The translations under genes were made by a program, and so were the position numbers. A DNA stretch of 33,898 nt, from positions 1 to 33,898 of the forward strand of contig JANQRV010000382.1 of the NCBI GenBank assembly GCA_028284395.1, written 5' to 3'. Below, piece after piece: positions 1-9,470 of the stretch. The DNA is from Saprospiraceae bacterium (lineage in GTDB: Bacteria; Bacteroidota; Bacteroidia; Chitinophagales; Saprospiraceae). The notes beneath the pieces were generated by a model. That model searched no databases and was not told the origin of the DNA. It saw nothing but the letters and a program-made list of their open reading frames with translations. The number at the start of each line of letters is the position of its first letter. Positions within the stretch are counted from its first letter, which is position 1.

Positions 1-2975
1 AAGTCGAAGACAATTTTGGTTGCGTTTGGGAATCCAGTCTCACTTACGAAGGCTTACCACCCTCCCATCCGGACTGTATCGATTGCAATGAGGATTTGCT
101 CAGTTCTCGCGATACCATTGTCTGCGAAGGAGCCGTCGTTCTTTTGGACGCCACTCCCCAAAACCTTCCCGAGCGATTCGAATTCCCCTTCAGCGATTTC
201 GTTAAGCGGGATTTTGGCAAGGTACCATTTCCTCAGAATGAGGTCTTTCAGTCTTCAATACTCGTCAACAATGTAGCTCCGACCTTGATCACGGATGGGG
301 CGACGGATATCATTTCAATCTGCATCGACGCCCAGATCGACGCCAATACGCCGGTAACCATCGAGGTGGAAAGTCCCTCCGGGGAGACCATCGTTTTGAT
401 GCGTCAAGACGAAAACCTGACCGGTAACTTCGGGAGTACCTGTTTCACTCCTGTCGCTACTGAAAGTTTGGCGTCGACCACTTCTCCTTTTACCGGAGAC
501 TTCCAACCTGCCGATCCGTGGAGTGATCTCGATGGCGCCTTGATCAACGGGGCATGGACCCTAAATATCTCCAGCCTCACCGGAGCAATCGATGCCGGGA
601 ATATTGACAATTGGTCGATTACATTTCAAGGGCAAAGCAATACGGTTTACCAGTGGACTCCATCGGACGGGCTCTCTTGTGATGATTGTCCCAACCCCGA
701 AGCCAGTCCGGCCGATTCGCAACAATACATCGTTGAAGTCAGTAATGATTTCGGTTGTACCTATCGCGATACCATCGATATCAACATAGATTTTTCGGCG
801 ACGACACTTGCCATTGAATCCGTTACGACGGAACCCGCAGCCTGTTTTAGCGAAAATACGGGTTCTGCAGAAGTACAGGTCTCGGGTGGAGCCGGGAATT
901 ACACGTTTATCTGGAGTGATTCGTTGGGACAGATTTCTCAAAATGCCGTATTCCTCGAAGCGGGCACTTACACGGTGACCGTTACCGATGGCATGGGCTG
1001 TCGGGCTACGGCCGAAGCCATTGTTGAACAACCCGATTCTATTCTGGTCAACAGCACCATCGTCGATGCGCGATGCATGGGAGAAAATTCCGGGCAGATT
1101 ACCATCGAACCTAGTGGTGGAACGGGTTCCTACACTGCCAGTTGGAGCAATGGTGCATCGGGATTGACCAATGATGCCCTGTCCGCAGGTTCCTATACGC
1201 TTACTCTGGTCGACGACAACGGTTGTGAGTTGACCGATCGATTTGACATTACGGAACCTCCGACCATGCTCGAATCCGCCATTGAACAGACCGTCCAAGG
1301 CTGTTTCGGAGCCAATGGTAACGAGTTGGTGGTCACCGCACAAGGAGGCACGGGAACGCAATACACCTTTGAATGGAGTGATGGCCAAACGGCAGCAACA
1401 GCTACAAATTTAGCCGCTACCAATCAGTCCGTTACGGTCACCGATGAAAACGGTTGCATCTCGGTGAGTGACTTCACCCCGATCGATCTAAACGAAATTG
1501 AATTCAACATCATACAGACCCGTCCAACGTGTTTCGGCGGAACCGATGGTCAATTGGGGGTCAACAATCTATCGGGTGGTGCGGGCGCCACCGCCACTGA
1601 TTACAACATCGAATGGAGCACCGGTCAGACGGGCGATTTTGTCGATAATTTAGAGGGAGGTCAGACCTATTCCGTTACCGTTACCGATATTCAAGGTTGT
1701 GAAACGTCCAATGAACGGGTGCTGGATCAGCCAATCATGATCAGTTTTGATATCGACAAGAGAGATGTAAGTTGTTTTGGATTGACCGACGGTAGGGCTA
1801 CCGTCATGGACATCCGCGGAGAAAACTCCATTTTTGGTTTTCAATGGACCGGCAATGGCGTTAGCGAAAATACAGCCACAGCCGACAACTTACCTCCCGG
1901 CAACTATTCTGTTGAGGTAAGCGATGACCGGGGCTGCACTGCTACCCAGGAGATCTTGATCACAGAACCGATGGAGATCAATCTAGACTTTGACATCACC
2001 GATAATGGATGTTTCGGGGAGAACACCGGAGCCATCGTGACCACTATTTCCGGAGGAGTACCGGAATACACGGCTATTTGGTCCAATGGAGCACTGACCA
2101 GTGACCTGTCAAATCTGGCTGCGGGAACCTATTCCGTGGCGATTACCGACAACAATGGTTGCATGACGGAAGGAGAAGCCCTTGTTGGAGAGCCCGAACC
2201 GGTTGACGTTCAACTTGACGGGATCGACCCGATCTGTTTCGGCGACCGAAACGGGCAATTGCTGGTATCTGCCAGCGGCGGCAGTTTACCCTATGAATAC
2301 AGTATTGATGGCGTTAATTTTTCGAGTTCAAGCACCTTGATCGGCCTGACCTCCGGCAGCTATGTAGTGACTGTCAAAGATGCCAATCAATGTCAATATA
2401 CCAGCGAGCTGTCCCTTTTTGACCCGCCGGAATTCTCCGTGAGTGTCGGCAGATCGGATTATACCATTGTTCTTGGCGACAGCCTTAAACTCTCTGCCTC
2501 TGCCAGCAACGCCCAGGGGGCCGTCGAATACCAATGGGTAGGACAATACGGTGGTACACTGGCCTGCGATTCTTGCCAGACCACCCTGGCCACGCCACTA
2601 TATTCCATCCAATATCAATTGAATGGAGTGGATAGCAGAGGTTGTCAGGCGAGTGATATGCTGCGCGTATTTGTGGAAAAACTGAGGGCAGTTGCCGTGC
2701 CTACCGGCTTCACACCGAACAGCGACAACGTCAACGACCAGTTGGTTGTACACGGCCGACCTGGGACCATGATCAATACCTTCCGGGTTTTCGATCGTTG
2801 GGGCGAGCTTATTTTTGAAGAGAACAATTTTGAAGTAAATTCTTCGACGAACGGCTGGGATGGCACCTTCCGGGGCAGTCCATCCAATTCCGATACCTAT
2901 CTTTGGGTACTTGAGGTACAATATGCAGACGGCAGTACAGAAATATTACGCGGACAGACGAACCTGATTCGATAG
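1..2975 (+). CDS. Giant secreted adhesin-like protein, SprB repeats and T9SS type-B sorting domain (5' partial)
   Basis: The reading frame is open from base 3, so the gene starts upstream of the window and about 990 C-terminal residues are visible. In order there is a Cys-containing PKD/Ig-like stretch, a proprotein-convertase-type P domain (about 246-630, ending in a GNIDNWSITF signature), a second Ig-like stretch, and seven SprB-type repeats of 75-80 residues (798-2429). Each repeat carries a Cys near its start, a central S-G-G or G-G motif and a late NGC or similar turn. Another Ig-like segment and a gliding-motility-associated C-terminal domain follow (from about 2697, beginning VPTGFTPN and holding FDRWGELIF and W-D-G). 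This domain class directs export by the type IX secretion system and surface attachment or release. The next gene encodes a PorP/SprF protein, the usual partner of such cargo. The adhesive role is inferred; the export route is well supported by family knowledge. Confidence 0.93.
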   Translation, partial: VEDNFGCVWESSLTYEGLPPSHPDCIDCNEDLLSSRDTIVCEGAVVLLDATPQNLPERFEFPFSDFVKRDFGKVPFPQNEVFQSSILVNNVAPTLITDGATDIISICIDAQIDANTPVTIEVESPSGETIVLMRQDENLTGNFGSTCFTPVATESLASTTSPFTGDFQPADPWSDLDGALINGAWTLNISSLTGAIDAGNIDNWSITFQGQSNTVYQWTPSDGLSCDDCPNPEASPADSQQYIVEVSNDFGCTYRDTIDINIDFSATTLAIESVTTEPAACFSENTGSAEVQVSGGAGNYTFIWSDSLGQISQNAVFLEAGTYTVTVTDGMGCRATAEAIVEQPDSILVNSTIVDARCMGENSGQITIEPSGGTGSYTASWSNGASGLTNDALSAGSYTLTLVDDNGCELTDRFDITEPPTMLESAIEQTVQGCFGANGNELVVTAQGGTGTQYTFEWSDGQTAATATNLAATNQSVTVTDENGCISVSDFTPIDLNEIEFNIIQTRPTCFGGTDGQLGVNNLSGGAGATATDYNIEWSTGQTGDFVDNLEGGQTYSVTVTDIQGCETSNERVLDQPIMISFDIDKRDVSCFGLTDGRATVMDIRGENSIFGFQWTGNGVSENTATADNLPPGNYSVEVSDDRGCTATQEILITEPMEINLDFDITDNGCFGENTGAIVTTISGGVPEYTAIWSNGALTSDLSNLAAGTYSVAITDNNGCMTEGEALVGEPEPVDVQLDGIDPICFGDRNGQLLVSASGGSLPYEYSIDGVNFSSSSTLIGLTSGSYVVTVKDANQCQYTSELSLFDPPEFSVSVGRSDYTIVLGDSLKLSASASNAQGAVEYQWVGQYGGTLACDSCQTTLATPLYSIQYQLNGVDSRGCQASDMLRVFVEKLRAVAVPTGFTPNSDNVNDQLVVHGRPGTMINTFRVFDRWGELIFEENNFEVNSSTNGWDGTFRGSPSNSDTYLWVLEVQYADGSTEILRGQTNLIR

Positions 2976-3236
2976 GAGGAATGACAACTTATTTGTTTGG
3001 CCACTTAATTTTTTGTTTATTTACGATGTATTTACCGAAAATAGCAATTACACCAACTCCAGCATTTTACTCTCTCATTTAAATTAGTTGACCGAACCCT
3101 TCGTTTTGCACCCTGGACATTAACAAAATTTTTCAAGTATCGATCACAATGTCGCATCTGGTGTGGTTTTTGAAACCAACACACCTGGACTTGATCAATG
3201 GAAATTGTTGTACAGCAAAGTAAAAACTAAAAAAAT

Positions 3237-4292
3237 ATGATGAGATTCTTTACCCTTTCCATCTTTCTAATTTTCACAATCCTCATTCTCCCAGAAACAA
3301 AAGCACAGGATGCTCGTTTTTCTCAAATTTATGCTTCTCCCCTTCAGCTGAATCCGGCTATGATGGGAATTTACTCCGGTAAGTTCCGTTTTGTCGCCAA
3401 TTATCGCGAGTTGTATTCCAGCGTTTTGAAAAATACGGCCTTCAAGACCATTTCATCCAGTTTTGATATGCGGGTACCCGTACAGCGAGATGATTATGCC
3501 GCCTTTGGCATCAATGTCATGCGAGATGAGGTAGGTCTGGCTAATTTCAACCGCTTTCAAGCCAATGTTGGAGGTGCATTCATGAAACAATTGGATGCGC
3601 GTCGTCGTGGTTCGAGTCAGTTTTTGATTGTCGGTGGTCAAATTGGCGTCGGCCAACGGGGATATAGCTGGGACGGTTTGTGGTTTAGCCAACAGTATTC
3701 CGTTGAACAATCGGCAGTCGATCGGTCGCTCGACAATGGCGAAAACTTTTTGGCCGATAATACCGGCATTTACCTCAACTTTAATGCCGGTGTACTTTGG
3801 TATACGGTCCTGGACGACAACGCCAGTTTCTATGCCGGTGGTGCACTCCACCACATCAATACGCCCAATATTTCCTTTTTGGAAACCCAGGATGAAATAC
3901 TTCACCGCCGCTGGGTAGGGCACCTCGGAGGAGAATTGCCCCTCAACAAACAACTGAGTATCCTACCGGCTGCTGCTTTTTTTAGTCAGCACACTTCCAT
4001 GAGCACTACTGCCGGCGCCAACTTCAGGTACACCAACCGAGACTGGAAAGAAGTAGCGCTGCGAGCCGGTGGATTCCTTCATTTCTCGAACAAATTGGAA
4101 AGTGCATTCCTGATGGATGCTTTCATCGTCACCGCCGTGCTTGAAACAGAAAAATGGAATTTTGGTATTAGCTATGATATAACAACCTCTTCCTTGACCG
4201 ATGCCAATAATGCCCGGGGAGCATTTGAGATTTCGCTGATCTATATTCATCCCGAGAAAAAGCGGTATCGATTGGAATGTCCAAAGTATTAG
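3237..4292 (+). CDS. PorP/SprF family type IX secretion system outer-membrane protein
   Basis: This 351-residue protein starts with a signal peptide (hydrophobic residues 4-18, cleavage near A23/Q24). The mature start, DARFSQIYASPLQLNPAM, is the hallmark of the PorP/SprF family. Alternating aromatic and Gly-rich segments through the rest fit an outer-membrane beta-barrel of 12-14 strands. PorP of Porphyromonas and SprF of Flavobacterium belong to T9SS; SprF is needed to bring SprB to the surface. The gene lies 261 bp downstream of a large SprB-repeat/type-B-CTD gene on the same strand, the common cargo-plus-SprF arrangement. The start is either of two adjacent ATGs; the first is used. The gap upstream has no convincing promoter match. 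The family call is firm; specificity for the upstream cargo is inferred. Confidence 0.93.
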   Translation: MMRFFTLSIFLIFTILILPETKAQDARFSQIYASPLQLNPAMMGIYSGKFRFVANYRELYSSVLKNTAFKTISSSFDMRVPVQRDDYAAFGINVMRDEVGLANFNRFQANVGGAFMKQLDARRRGSSQFLIVGGQIGVGQRGYSWDGLWFSQQYSVEQSAVDRSLDNGENFLADNTGIYLNFNAGVLWYTVLDDNASFYAGGALHHINTPNISFLETQDEILHRRWVGHLGGELPLNKQLSILPAAAFFSQHTSMSTTAGANFRYTNRDWKEVALRAGGFLHFSNKLESAFLMDAFIVTAVLETEKWNFGISYDITTSSLTDANNARGAFEISLIYIHPEKKRYRLECPKY

Positions 4293-4300
4293 TTTTGGGG

Positions 4301-4380
4301 TTCGAGGTGTTTGAAAGGTTCCTGGTTCGTGATTTAAACAACACCTCGAACCTTTCAAACCTCAAACCTTTCAAACCAGG
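4301..4380. repeat. Composite palindromic/direct intergenic repeat
   Basis: The left arm TTCGAGGTGT (4301-4310) is the exact reverse complement of ACACCTCGAA (4341-4350). Next to each arm, TTTGAAAGG (4310-4318) pairs with CCTTTCAAA (4351-4359), and CCTTTCAAA recurs directly at 4368-4376. The AAACCT-type units look like a dispersed repeat family rather than a simple terminator: there is no T-run after the stem and the stem is broken into permuted blocks. It fills the gap between the PorP/SprF gene and lon. Confidence 0.6.
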
Positions 4381-4446
4381 TACCCTTCGAACAATTCCCT
4401 CCCTCCCGACATTACTTTAAGAAGACAACCAAATGCAATTTCTTAA

Positions 4447-6864
4447 ATGATGTTAGAAGACAAACCAAAGTTACCACAAAACGCACTCGAAATTAAAACC
4501 GGTGGTAGCGAGATCCAGATACTCGAAAATATTCTACCGCTCCATCTGACCATTCTTCCTTTGACGCAGCGGCCGGTATTTCCCGGCATCACGATTCCGA
4601 TGACGTTTAGTGGTCCGGAAAAAATCAAGGCGCTGAAACGTGTCATGGAAGAAGAGGATGGCTATTTAGGGTTGGTATTCACCCGCGATTATCACGAAGA
4701 AGATTATACCGAATCTGAATTTTATGAGACCGGAACGGTTTATCAGATTTTGCGCATGAACCCGATTGCACCGGGCGTTGTCCAGGTGCTGGGACAAGGA
4801 GTCAACCGCTTTCGAAAAAAGTCAGTAGTGACCATCAAGCCAGAGGTGCGTTGGGAAGTCGATTATTTTCAACACCCAAAAGATCGACCCGACCAGGAGC
4901 TAAAGGCCTATATGATGGCCATCAGTTCTGAAATTAAGGACCTACTAAAGCTCAACCCGCTTTTCAAAGAGCAGGTCAACATGGTCGTCGCTCAATTGAA
5001 TTATGACGATCCGGGCACCACCATGGACGTCATCAGCAACTTGCTTTCTGCCGATCCCGAATTGTTGCAGACTCTGCTGGAGACCTTCGATCTCCACGAT
5101 CGGGCCAAAATGCTCCTCAAGTTGGTGAAGGAAGAGCTTGAAATTGCCAAGATCCAACAGAAGATCAGCCAGCAAATTGATGAAAAGGTTAGTAGTCAAC
5201 AGAAAGAGTTTTTCTTGCGAGAGCAGTTGAAGGCCATCAAGAAGGAATTGGGAATTGAAAAAGATGAAAATGAATCGGAAGCAGAAAAGATAGAGCGAAA
5301 GTTAGCGGAATTGGACCTCCCGGAAGAAGCGCTCAAGGTCGTACAACAAGAATTGGAGAAACTGAAGACGCTGAATGCCCAATCGCCGGAGTTCAACGTT
5401 ACGCGCACCTATTTGGAAAACATTGCGGACCTTCCCTGGGGCAAATACTCCGAAGATAATGCCGATATTAAAAAGGCGCGACAAATCCTGGACCAGGAAC
5501 ACTATGGCCTGGATGAGGTTAAAAACCTGATCCTGGAATTTCTCAGTAGTGTGATTAAACGCGGCAAGATTGCCGGATCCATCATTTGTCTGGTCGGTCC
5601 TCCCGGAGTTGGCAAAACTTCCATTGGAAGATCTGTCGCTCACGCCCTGGATCGCGAATTTTTCCGCTTTTCCGTAGGAGGTATGAGGGATGAAGCAGAA
5701 ATTAAAGGGCATCGGCGTACTTACATTGGTGCCATGCCCGGTAAGATCATCCAGGCCCTGAAACGGGTGGGAACCTCCAACCCGGTGATCATGCTGGATG
5801 AAATCGATAAGATCGGCAGTAGTTTTCGGGGCGATCCGGCATCTGCCTTACTGGAGGTATTGGATCCGGAGCAAAACGGCACTTACCTGGATCACTATCT
5901 GGACATTCCGTATGATTTGTCGAACATTCTCTTCATCACCACCGCCAATCAGCTAGACACCATTCCCGGACCACTATTGGACCGGATGGAAGTCATCCGC
6001 CTGGCCGGTTACATCATGGAAGAGAAGGTGGAAATTGCCCAACAATACTTGGTACCCAAACAACTGCGGGAACACGGCTTCGAAGACGACGAATTATCGT
6101 TCACCAAAGAAGCTCTGGAGTTGGTTGTCGACAAATACGCTCGGGAAGCAGGGGTCCGGAATCTTGAAAAACAAATTCGAAAGATCATTCGCAAAGCGAC
6201 CCTGAGATTGGCGGAGGAAGAAGAAGTCAACTTCACGATCGAAGCGGCTGATGTGAGCAACTACCTGGGGCAACCCGTATTCCGCACCGAAAAACTGTAC
6301 GAAAAAGCAATACCTGGTGTCGTCCTCGGACTGGCCTATACTTCGATGGGAGGCGCGACGCTGTACATCGAGGCCCAAGGCATTAAGAATGCGGGAGCCG
6401 GATTCAAACAGACCGGGCAACTGGGCAGCGTCATGAAGGAATCCTCGGAGATCGCCTACAGTTACATTCGATCGATGATTGCCACCGAGGAAATAGATTT
6501 TTTCGACAATCATATCGTACATTTACACGTTCCGGCCGGCGCTACTCCGCAAGGTGGCCCCTCAGCCGGTATCACCATGGCGTTGGCATTGCATTCACTG
6601 GCGACCGACCAGGCTGTCCGGGACGGAATTGCCATGACCGGCGAATTGACATTGACCGGAAAAGTGTTGCCGATCGGCGGGGTAAAAGAAAAAACCATTG
6701 CGGCTCGCCGGGTAGGAATCAAAGAATTGATCTTCCCGGAAGATAATCGTCGGGATTTTGACGAACTACCCGACTACATCAAGGAAGGGATCAAGCCACA
6801 CTTTGCCCGCTACTTTGAAGATGTGTTGAAAATTGCGTATGAGTCAGAAGAAAATCATCATTAG
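4447..6864 (+). CDS. lon: ATP-dependent protease Lon
   Basis: This 805-residue protein has the full bacterial LonA layout. The N-terminal substrate-binding domain begins near LPLHLTILPLTQRPVFPG. A coiled-coil helical region (about residues 200-320) is followed by the AAA+ module, with Walker A GPPGVGKT at 384-391 and Walker B MLDEID with D451/E452. The C-terminal serine protease domain has the dyad Ser706 (in GGPSAG) and Lys749 (in GGVKEK), with the same 43-residue spacing as Ser679/Lys722 of E. coli Lon. It degrades misfolded and regulatory proteins in the cytoplasm. The start is the first of the ATGs ahead of the conserved N-domain. Its last 26 bases overlap the next gene. No heat-shock promoter was identified upstream. 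Confidence 0.98.
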   Translation: MMLEDKPKLPQNALEIKTGGSEIQILENILPLHLTILPLTQRPVFPGITIPMTFSGPEKIKALKRVMEEEDGYLGLVFTRDYHEEDYTESEFYETGTVYQILRMNPIAPGVVQVLGQGVNRFRKKSVVTIKPEVRWEVDYFQHPKDRPDQELKAYMMAISSEIKDLLKLNPLFKEQVNMVVAQLNYDDPGTTMDVISNLLSADPELLQTLLETFDLHDRAKMLLKLVKEELEIAKIQQKISQQIDEKVSSQQKEFFLREQLKAIKKELGIEKDENESEAEKIERKLAELDLPEEALKVVQQELEKLKTLNAQSPEFNVTRTYLENIADLPWGKYSEDNADIKKARQILDQEHYGLDEVKNLILEFLSSVIKRGKIAGSIICLVGPPGVGKTSIGRSVAHALDREFFRFSVGGMRDEAEIKGHRRTYIGAMPGKIIQALKRVGTSNPVIMLDEIDKIGSSFRGDPASALLEVLDPEQNGTYLDHYLDIPYDLSNILFITTANQLDTIPGPLLDRMEVIRLAGYIMEEKVEIAQQYLVPKQLREHGFEDDELSFTKEALELVVDKYAREAGVRNLEKQIRKIIRKATLRLAEEEEVNFTIEAADVSNYLGQPVFRTEKLYEKAIPGVVLGLAYTSMGGATLYIEAQGIKNAGAGFKQTGQLGSVMKESSEIAYSYIRSMIATEEIDFFDNHIVHLHVPAGATPQGGPSAGITMALALHSLATDQAVRDGIAMTGELTLTGKVLPIGGVKEKTIAARRVGIKELIFPEDNRRDFDELPDYIKEGIKPHFARYFEDVLKIAYESEENHH

Positions 6865-8026
6865 GAACAAGAAAAAAGCGGCCATCCAACGTTTCCATCC
6901 CTGGGTATTCTCGGGAGCCGTTAAACAAAAGGCCCCGAATCTGGAAGACGGAGAAATTGTGACCTTGTTGGACGAACAGGAGCATTTCCTCGCTGCCGGA
7001 CACTACCAAAACGGCAGCATTACCGTGCGGGTCTTGTCCTTTGATTCGGACTTGATTGATCAGGCATTTTGGAACGACAAGATAGCACAGGCATTCCAAT
7101 ACCGGCAGCAATTGGGTCTCATCGGAAACGATCAGACGAATTGCTATCGACTCGTACACGCGGAAGGAGATGGATTACCGGGGCTCATCATCGACATCTA
7201 TCACCAAACCGCCGTTGTCCAGTGTCATTCGATTGGCATGTACCGGTCGCGGCAACAAATTGTCAACGGACTGATCCATGTCTTTGGAACAAAACTCGAG
7301 GCGATTTACAATAAAAGCGGCAACACCCTCCCCGGGCTTTTCGCTTCCGAAGCCGAGGCGGATGGTTATTGGTTGGGAGAAAATAAAGGGTACGTCGTAT
7401 TGGAAAACGGACACCGGTTTCACGCCAATTGGGAAGATGGGCAAAAGACGGGCTTTTTCCTGGATCAAAGGATCAATCGCCAATTGATAGCTGCTGATTA
7501 TTGTCGGGGTAAAAAGGTATTAAACGGTTTTTGCTATACCGGAGGATTTTCGGTGTATGCGCTTCAAGCAGGCGCTTCGCACGTCGATTCTGTCGATATT
7601 TCGGGTGGTGCCATTGCATTGGCAGAACAAAATGTAGCACTGAATCAGTTGGATGCTGGTAAGCATCATTCCCATCGCGCAGATGTCTTACAATTTCTTT
7701 CCGAGTCGCGGGAGTACGACGTGGTGATCATTGATCCACCAGCATTTGCCAAAAGCCTGAAGAAGCGGCACAATGCCGTGCAGGGATACAAAAGACTCAA
7801 CGCAAAAGCTATGAAGCGGGTAAAGCCCGGCGGTTTTCTGGCTACTTTTTCCTGTTCGCAAGTCATTGACCAGCCCCTCTTCCAACATACCATTGTGGCT
7901 GCCGCCCACGAAGCGAAACGACAGATCCGGATTGTCCGGCAATTGCAGCAGGGGCCCGATCATCCGGTCAATATATACCACCCCGAAGGAGCATATTTAA
8001 AAGGTTTGTTGCTGTACGTGTCCTGA
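6839..8026 (+). CDS. Class I SAM-dependent rRNA methyltransferase, RlmI/RlmO-like
   Basis: The 395-residue protein has an N-terminal PUA-type RNA-binding domain (HPWVFSGAV near residue 20) and a C-terminal Rossmann methyltransferase. The SAM-binding motif I is VLNGFCYTGG (227-236), motif IV is DPPAFAKS (D299), and a conserved Cys lies in FSCSQ (C339). This layout matches RlmI, the 23S rRNA m5C1962 methyltransferase, and its relatives. ATG 6839 is preferred over the in-frame TTG at 6833 because family members start just before the basic KKIIIRNKKK stretch. The gene overlaps the end of lon by 26 bp in another frame, so translation is probably coupled. It converges on the cryptochrome gene with a 7-bp gap. 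The exact target base cannot be told from sequence. Confidence 0.92.
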   Translation: MSQKKIIIRNKKKAAIQRFHPWVFSGAVKQKAPNLEDGEIVTLLDEQEHFLAAGHYQNGSITVRVLSFDSDLIDQAFWNDKIAQAFQYRQQLGLIGNDQTNCYRLVHAEGDGLPGLIIDIYHQTAVVQCHSIGMYRSRQQIVNGLIHVFGTKLEAIYNKSGNTLPGLFASEAEADGYWLGENKGYVVLENGHRFHANWEDGQKTGFFLDQRINRQLIAADYCRGKKVLNGFCYTGGFSVYALQAGASHVDSVDISGGAIALAEQNVALNQLDAGKHHSHRADVLQFLSESREYDVVIIDPPAFAKSLKKRHNAVQGYKRLNAKAMKRVKPGGFLATFSCSQVIDQPLFQHTIVAAAHEAKRQIRIVRQLQQGPDHPVNIYHPEGAYLKGLLLYVS

Positions 8027-8033
8027 ATGTGGG

Positions 8034-9470
8034 CTAATCGACCCATCGTCTGGTGTTGATCATGGGTTTTGGGTAATCCGCTCCCAGGGTAAACTCCAAT
8101 GCTTGCTGCTCCTCGACCGTCATTAAATCGGGTTGGTGAATACAGTGTCCTGGAAAACTATCCAGTTCGGGAATCCAAAGTCTGACATATTCACCTTTTG
8201 GGTCGTATCGTTTGGCCTGAGAAATGATGTTGAAATAACGATCCTCGCGGGGGTCACAACCCACGCCGGCGATGTAGTTCCAATTGCCCCAATTACTACA
8301 GGGGTCGTAATCAATCAACAATGATTCGAAGTATTCGGCTCCCATTTGCCAATTGACCATGAGGTCTTTTACCAGGAAGCTCGCCACGTTTTGCCGGCCG
8401 CGGTTCGACATGAAGCCCGTATGTTTCAACTCTCTCATATTGGCATCGATAAAGGGCACCCCGGTTCGGCCTTCTATCCACAATTCCAACAAGCGATAAT
8501 CGTCTTTGAGGTCCTCTACCGGTTCGCCTTTCGTACCACTTTTGAGGAAAATCCGGTCGCCGTACTTCTTGCCGATGAAGCGAAAATAATCACGCCACAT
8601 CAATTCGAAAATGAGCCAATAAGTGGATTTGTTGCTGCCAAATTCCTGTTCGTAAGCTTTGATTTCGTAGTAAATCTTTTTGGGAGATAAACAACCTTGG
8701 GAAAGCCAAGGAGAGAACTTGGAAGAATAATCACCGCCAATGAGCCCATTTCGACTCTCTTTGTAGGTGCGGATCAATCCCGAGTCCCAAAGATAGTATT
8801 TCAATCTTTCCAATGCGGCGGTCTCTCCCCCTTTGAAGTTCAATACACTTCTTTGGTCCGTGCCGGGTTCGGCCATACCTAAATCTTGGAGTGTAGGTAT
8901 TTCGCCGACGTCAATATCTTCCGGCAGCGCCGGTAATCGGCTGGGGGTAGGTAGCGGCTTTCGGATGCTTACGTATCTTTCAACTTCTTTTCTAAATTGC
9001 GAAAAACTGTCGGGCGTATGCGTTACGGGAAATGGAAGGTCGGCAGTATAATAGAGCATCTTGCCGCGCGAAAAGCGAACTTCCTGGCCGATGGACCAAA
9101 GCCTTCTTTCCAATGCATCTTGCACTTCGACTTCTTCCCTGGTGCGCTCCCGATTGCAAAATACCCAGGACGTTTTAGCCTGTCGGGCCAGTTTGAAGAT
9201 CTCTTCCTCCGGTTTGCCAATGCGAACAATGAGATCACTACCAATTGAACGGAGGTTATTTCGCAGGTCGATCACACTTTCCAAAATGAATTTGGCCCGA
9301 AAATTCCCCGTTTTAGGGAATCCGAATCGGGTATTTCCCAGGAAGACCCGTTCGTCGAATACATACACCGGCAAGATTCGTTGTGCACTTCCGATGGCGT
9401 CAAAGAGCGCTTCGTTATCGTGTAGTCTTAAGTCCTGCCGAAACCAGACGATGCCATTTCTCTTATTCAT
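8034..9470 (-). CDS. DASH-type cryptochrome / photolyase family protein
   Basis: The 478-residue flavoprotein begins with the N-terminal photolyase alpha/beta domain (GIVWFRQDLRLHDNEAL) and has the C-terminal FAD-binding helical domain. Its segment NWGNWNYIAGVG, followed by DPREDRYFN and the Q-A-K-R-Y-D-P run, is diagnostic of the Cry-DASH subfamily, whose members repair cyclobutane pyrimidine dimers, mainly in single-stranded DNA, using FAD and a folate antenna. The start is set at the ATG at 9470 (MNKRNGIVWF); a 15-residue upstream extension does not match the family. One oddity is a Cys (residue 405) where relatives usually have Asn in GVGNDPRE. The gene is divergent from the ArfB-like gene across 176 bp. 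Confidence 0.95.
   Translation of the reverse strand: MNKRNGIVWFRQDLRLHDNEALFDAIGSAQRILPVYVFDERVFLGNTRFGFPKTGNFRAKFILESVIDLRNNLRSIGSDLIVRIGKPEEEIFKLARQAKTSWVFCNRERTREEVEVQDALERRLWSIGQEVRFSRGKMLYYTADLPFPVTHTPDSFSQFRKEVERYVSIRKPLPTPSRLPALPEDIDVGEIPTLQDLGMAEPGTDQRSVLNFKGGETAALERLKYYLWDSGLIRTYKESRNGLIGGDYSSKFSPWLSQGCLSPKKIYYEIKAYEQEFGSNKSTYWLIFELMWRDYFRFIGKKYGDRIFLKSGTKGEPVEDLKDDYRLLELWIEGRTGVPFIDANMRELKHTGFMSNRGRQNVASFLVKDLMVNWQMGAEYFESLLIDYDPCSNWGNWNYIAGVGCDPREDRYFNIISQAKRYDPKGEYVRLWIPELDSFPGHCIHQPDLMTVEEQQALEFTLGADYPKPMINTRRWVD

Noticed and set aside
16-276. Short plus-strand frame at the window start
   Set aside because: It overlaps the adhesin gene, whose own frame is open to the first bases of the window.
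561-1388. A 275-codon open frame antisense to the SprB repeats
   Set aside because: Its composition follows the repeat gene on the other strand, it has no recognisable motif, and the sense protein is clearly real.
3453-3953. A 166-codon open frame antisense to the PorP/SprF gene
   Set aside because: It overlaps a firmly identified gene and shows no protein-like pattern.
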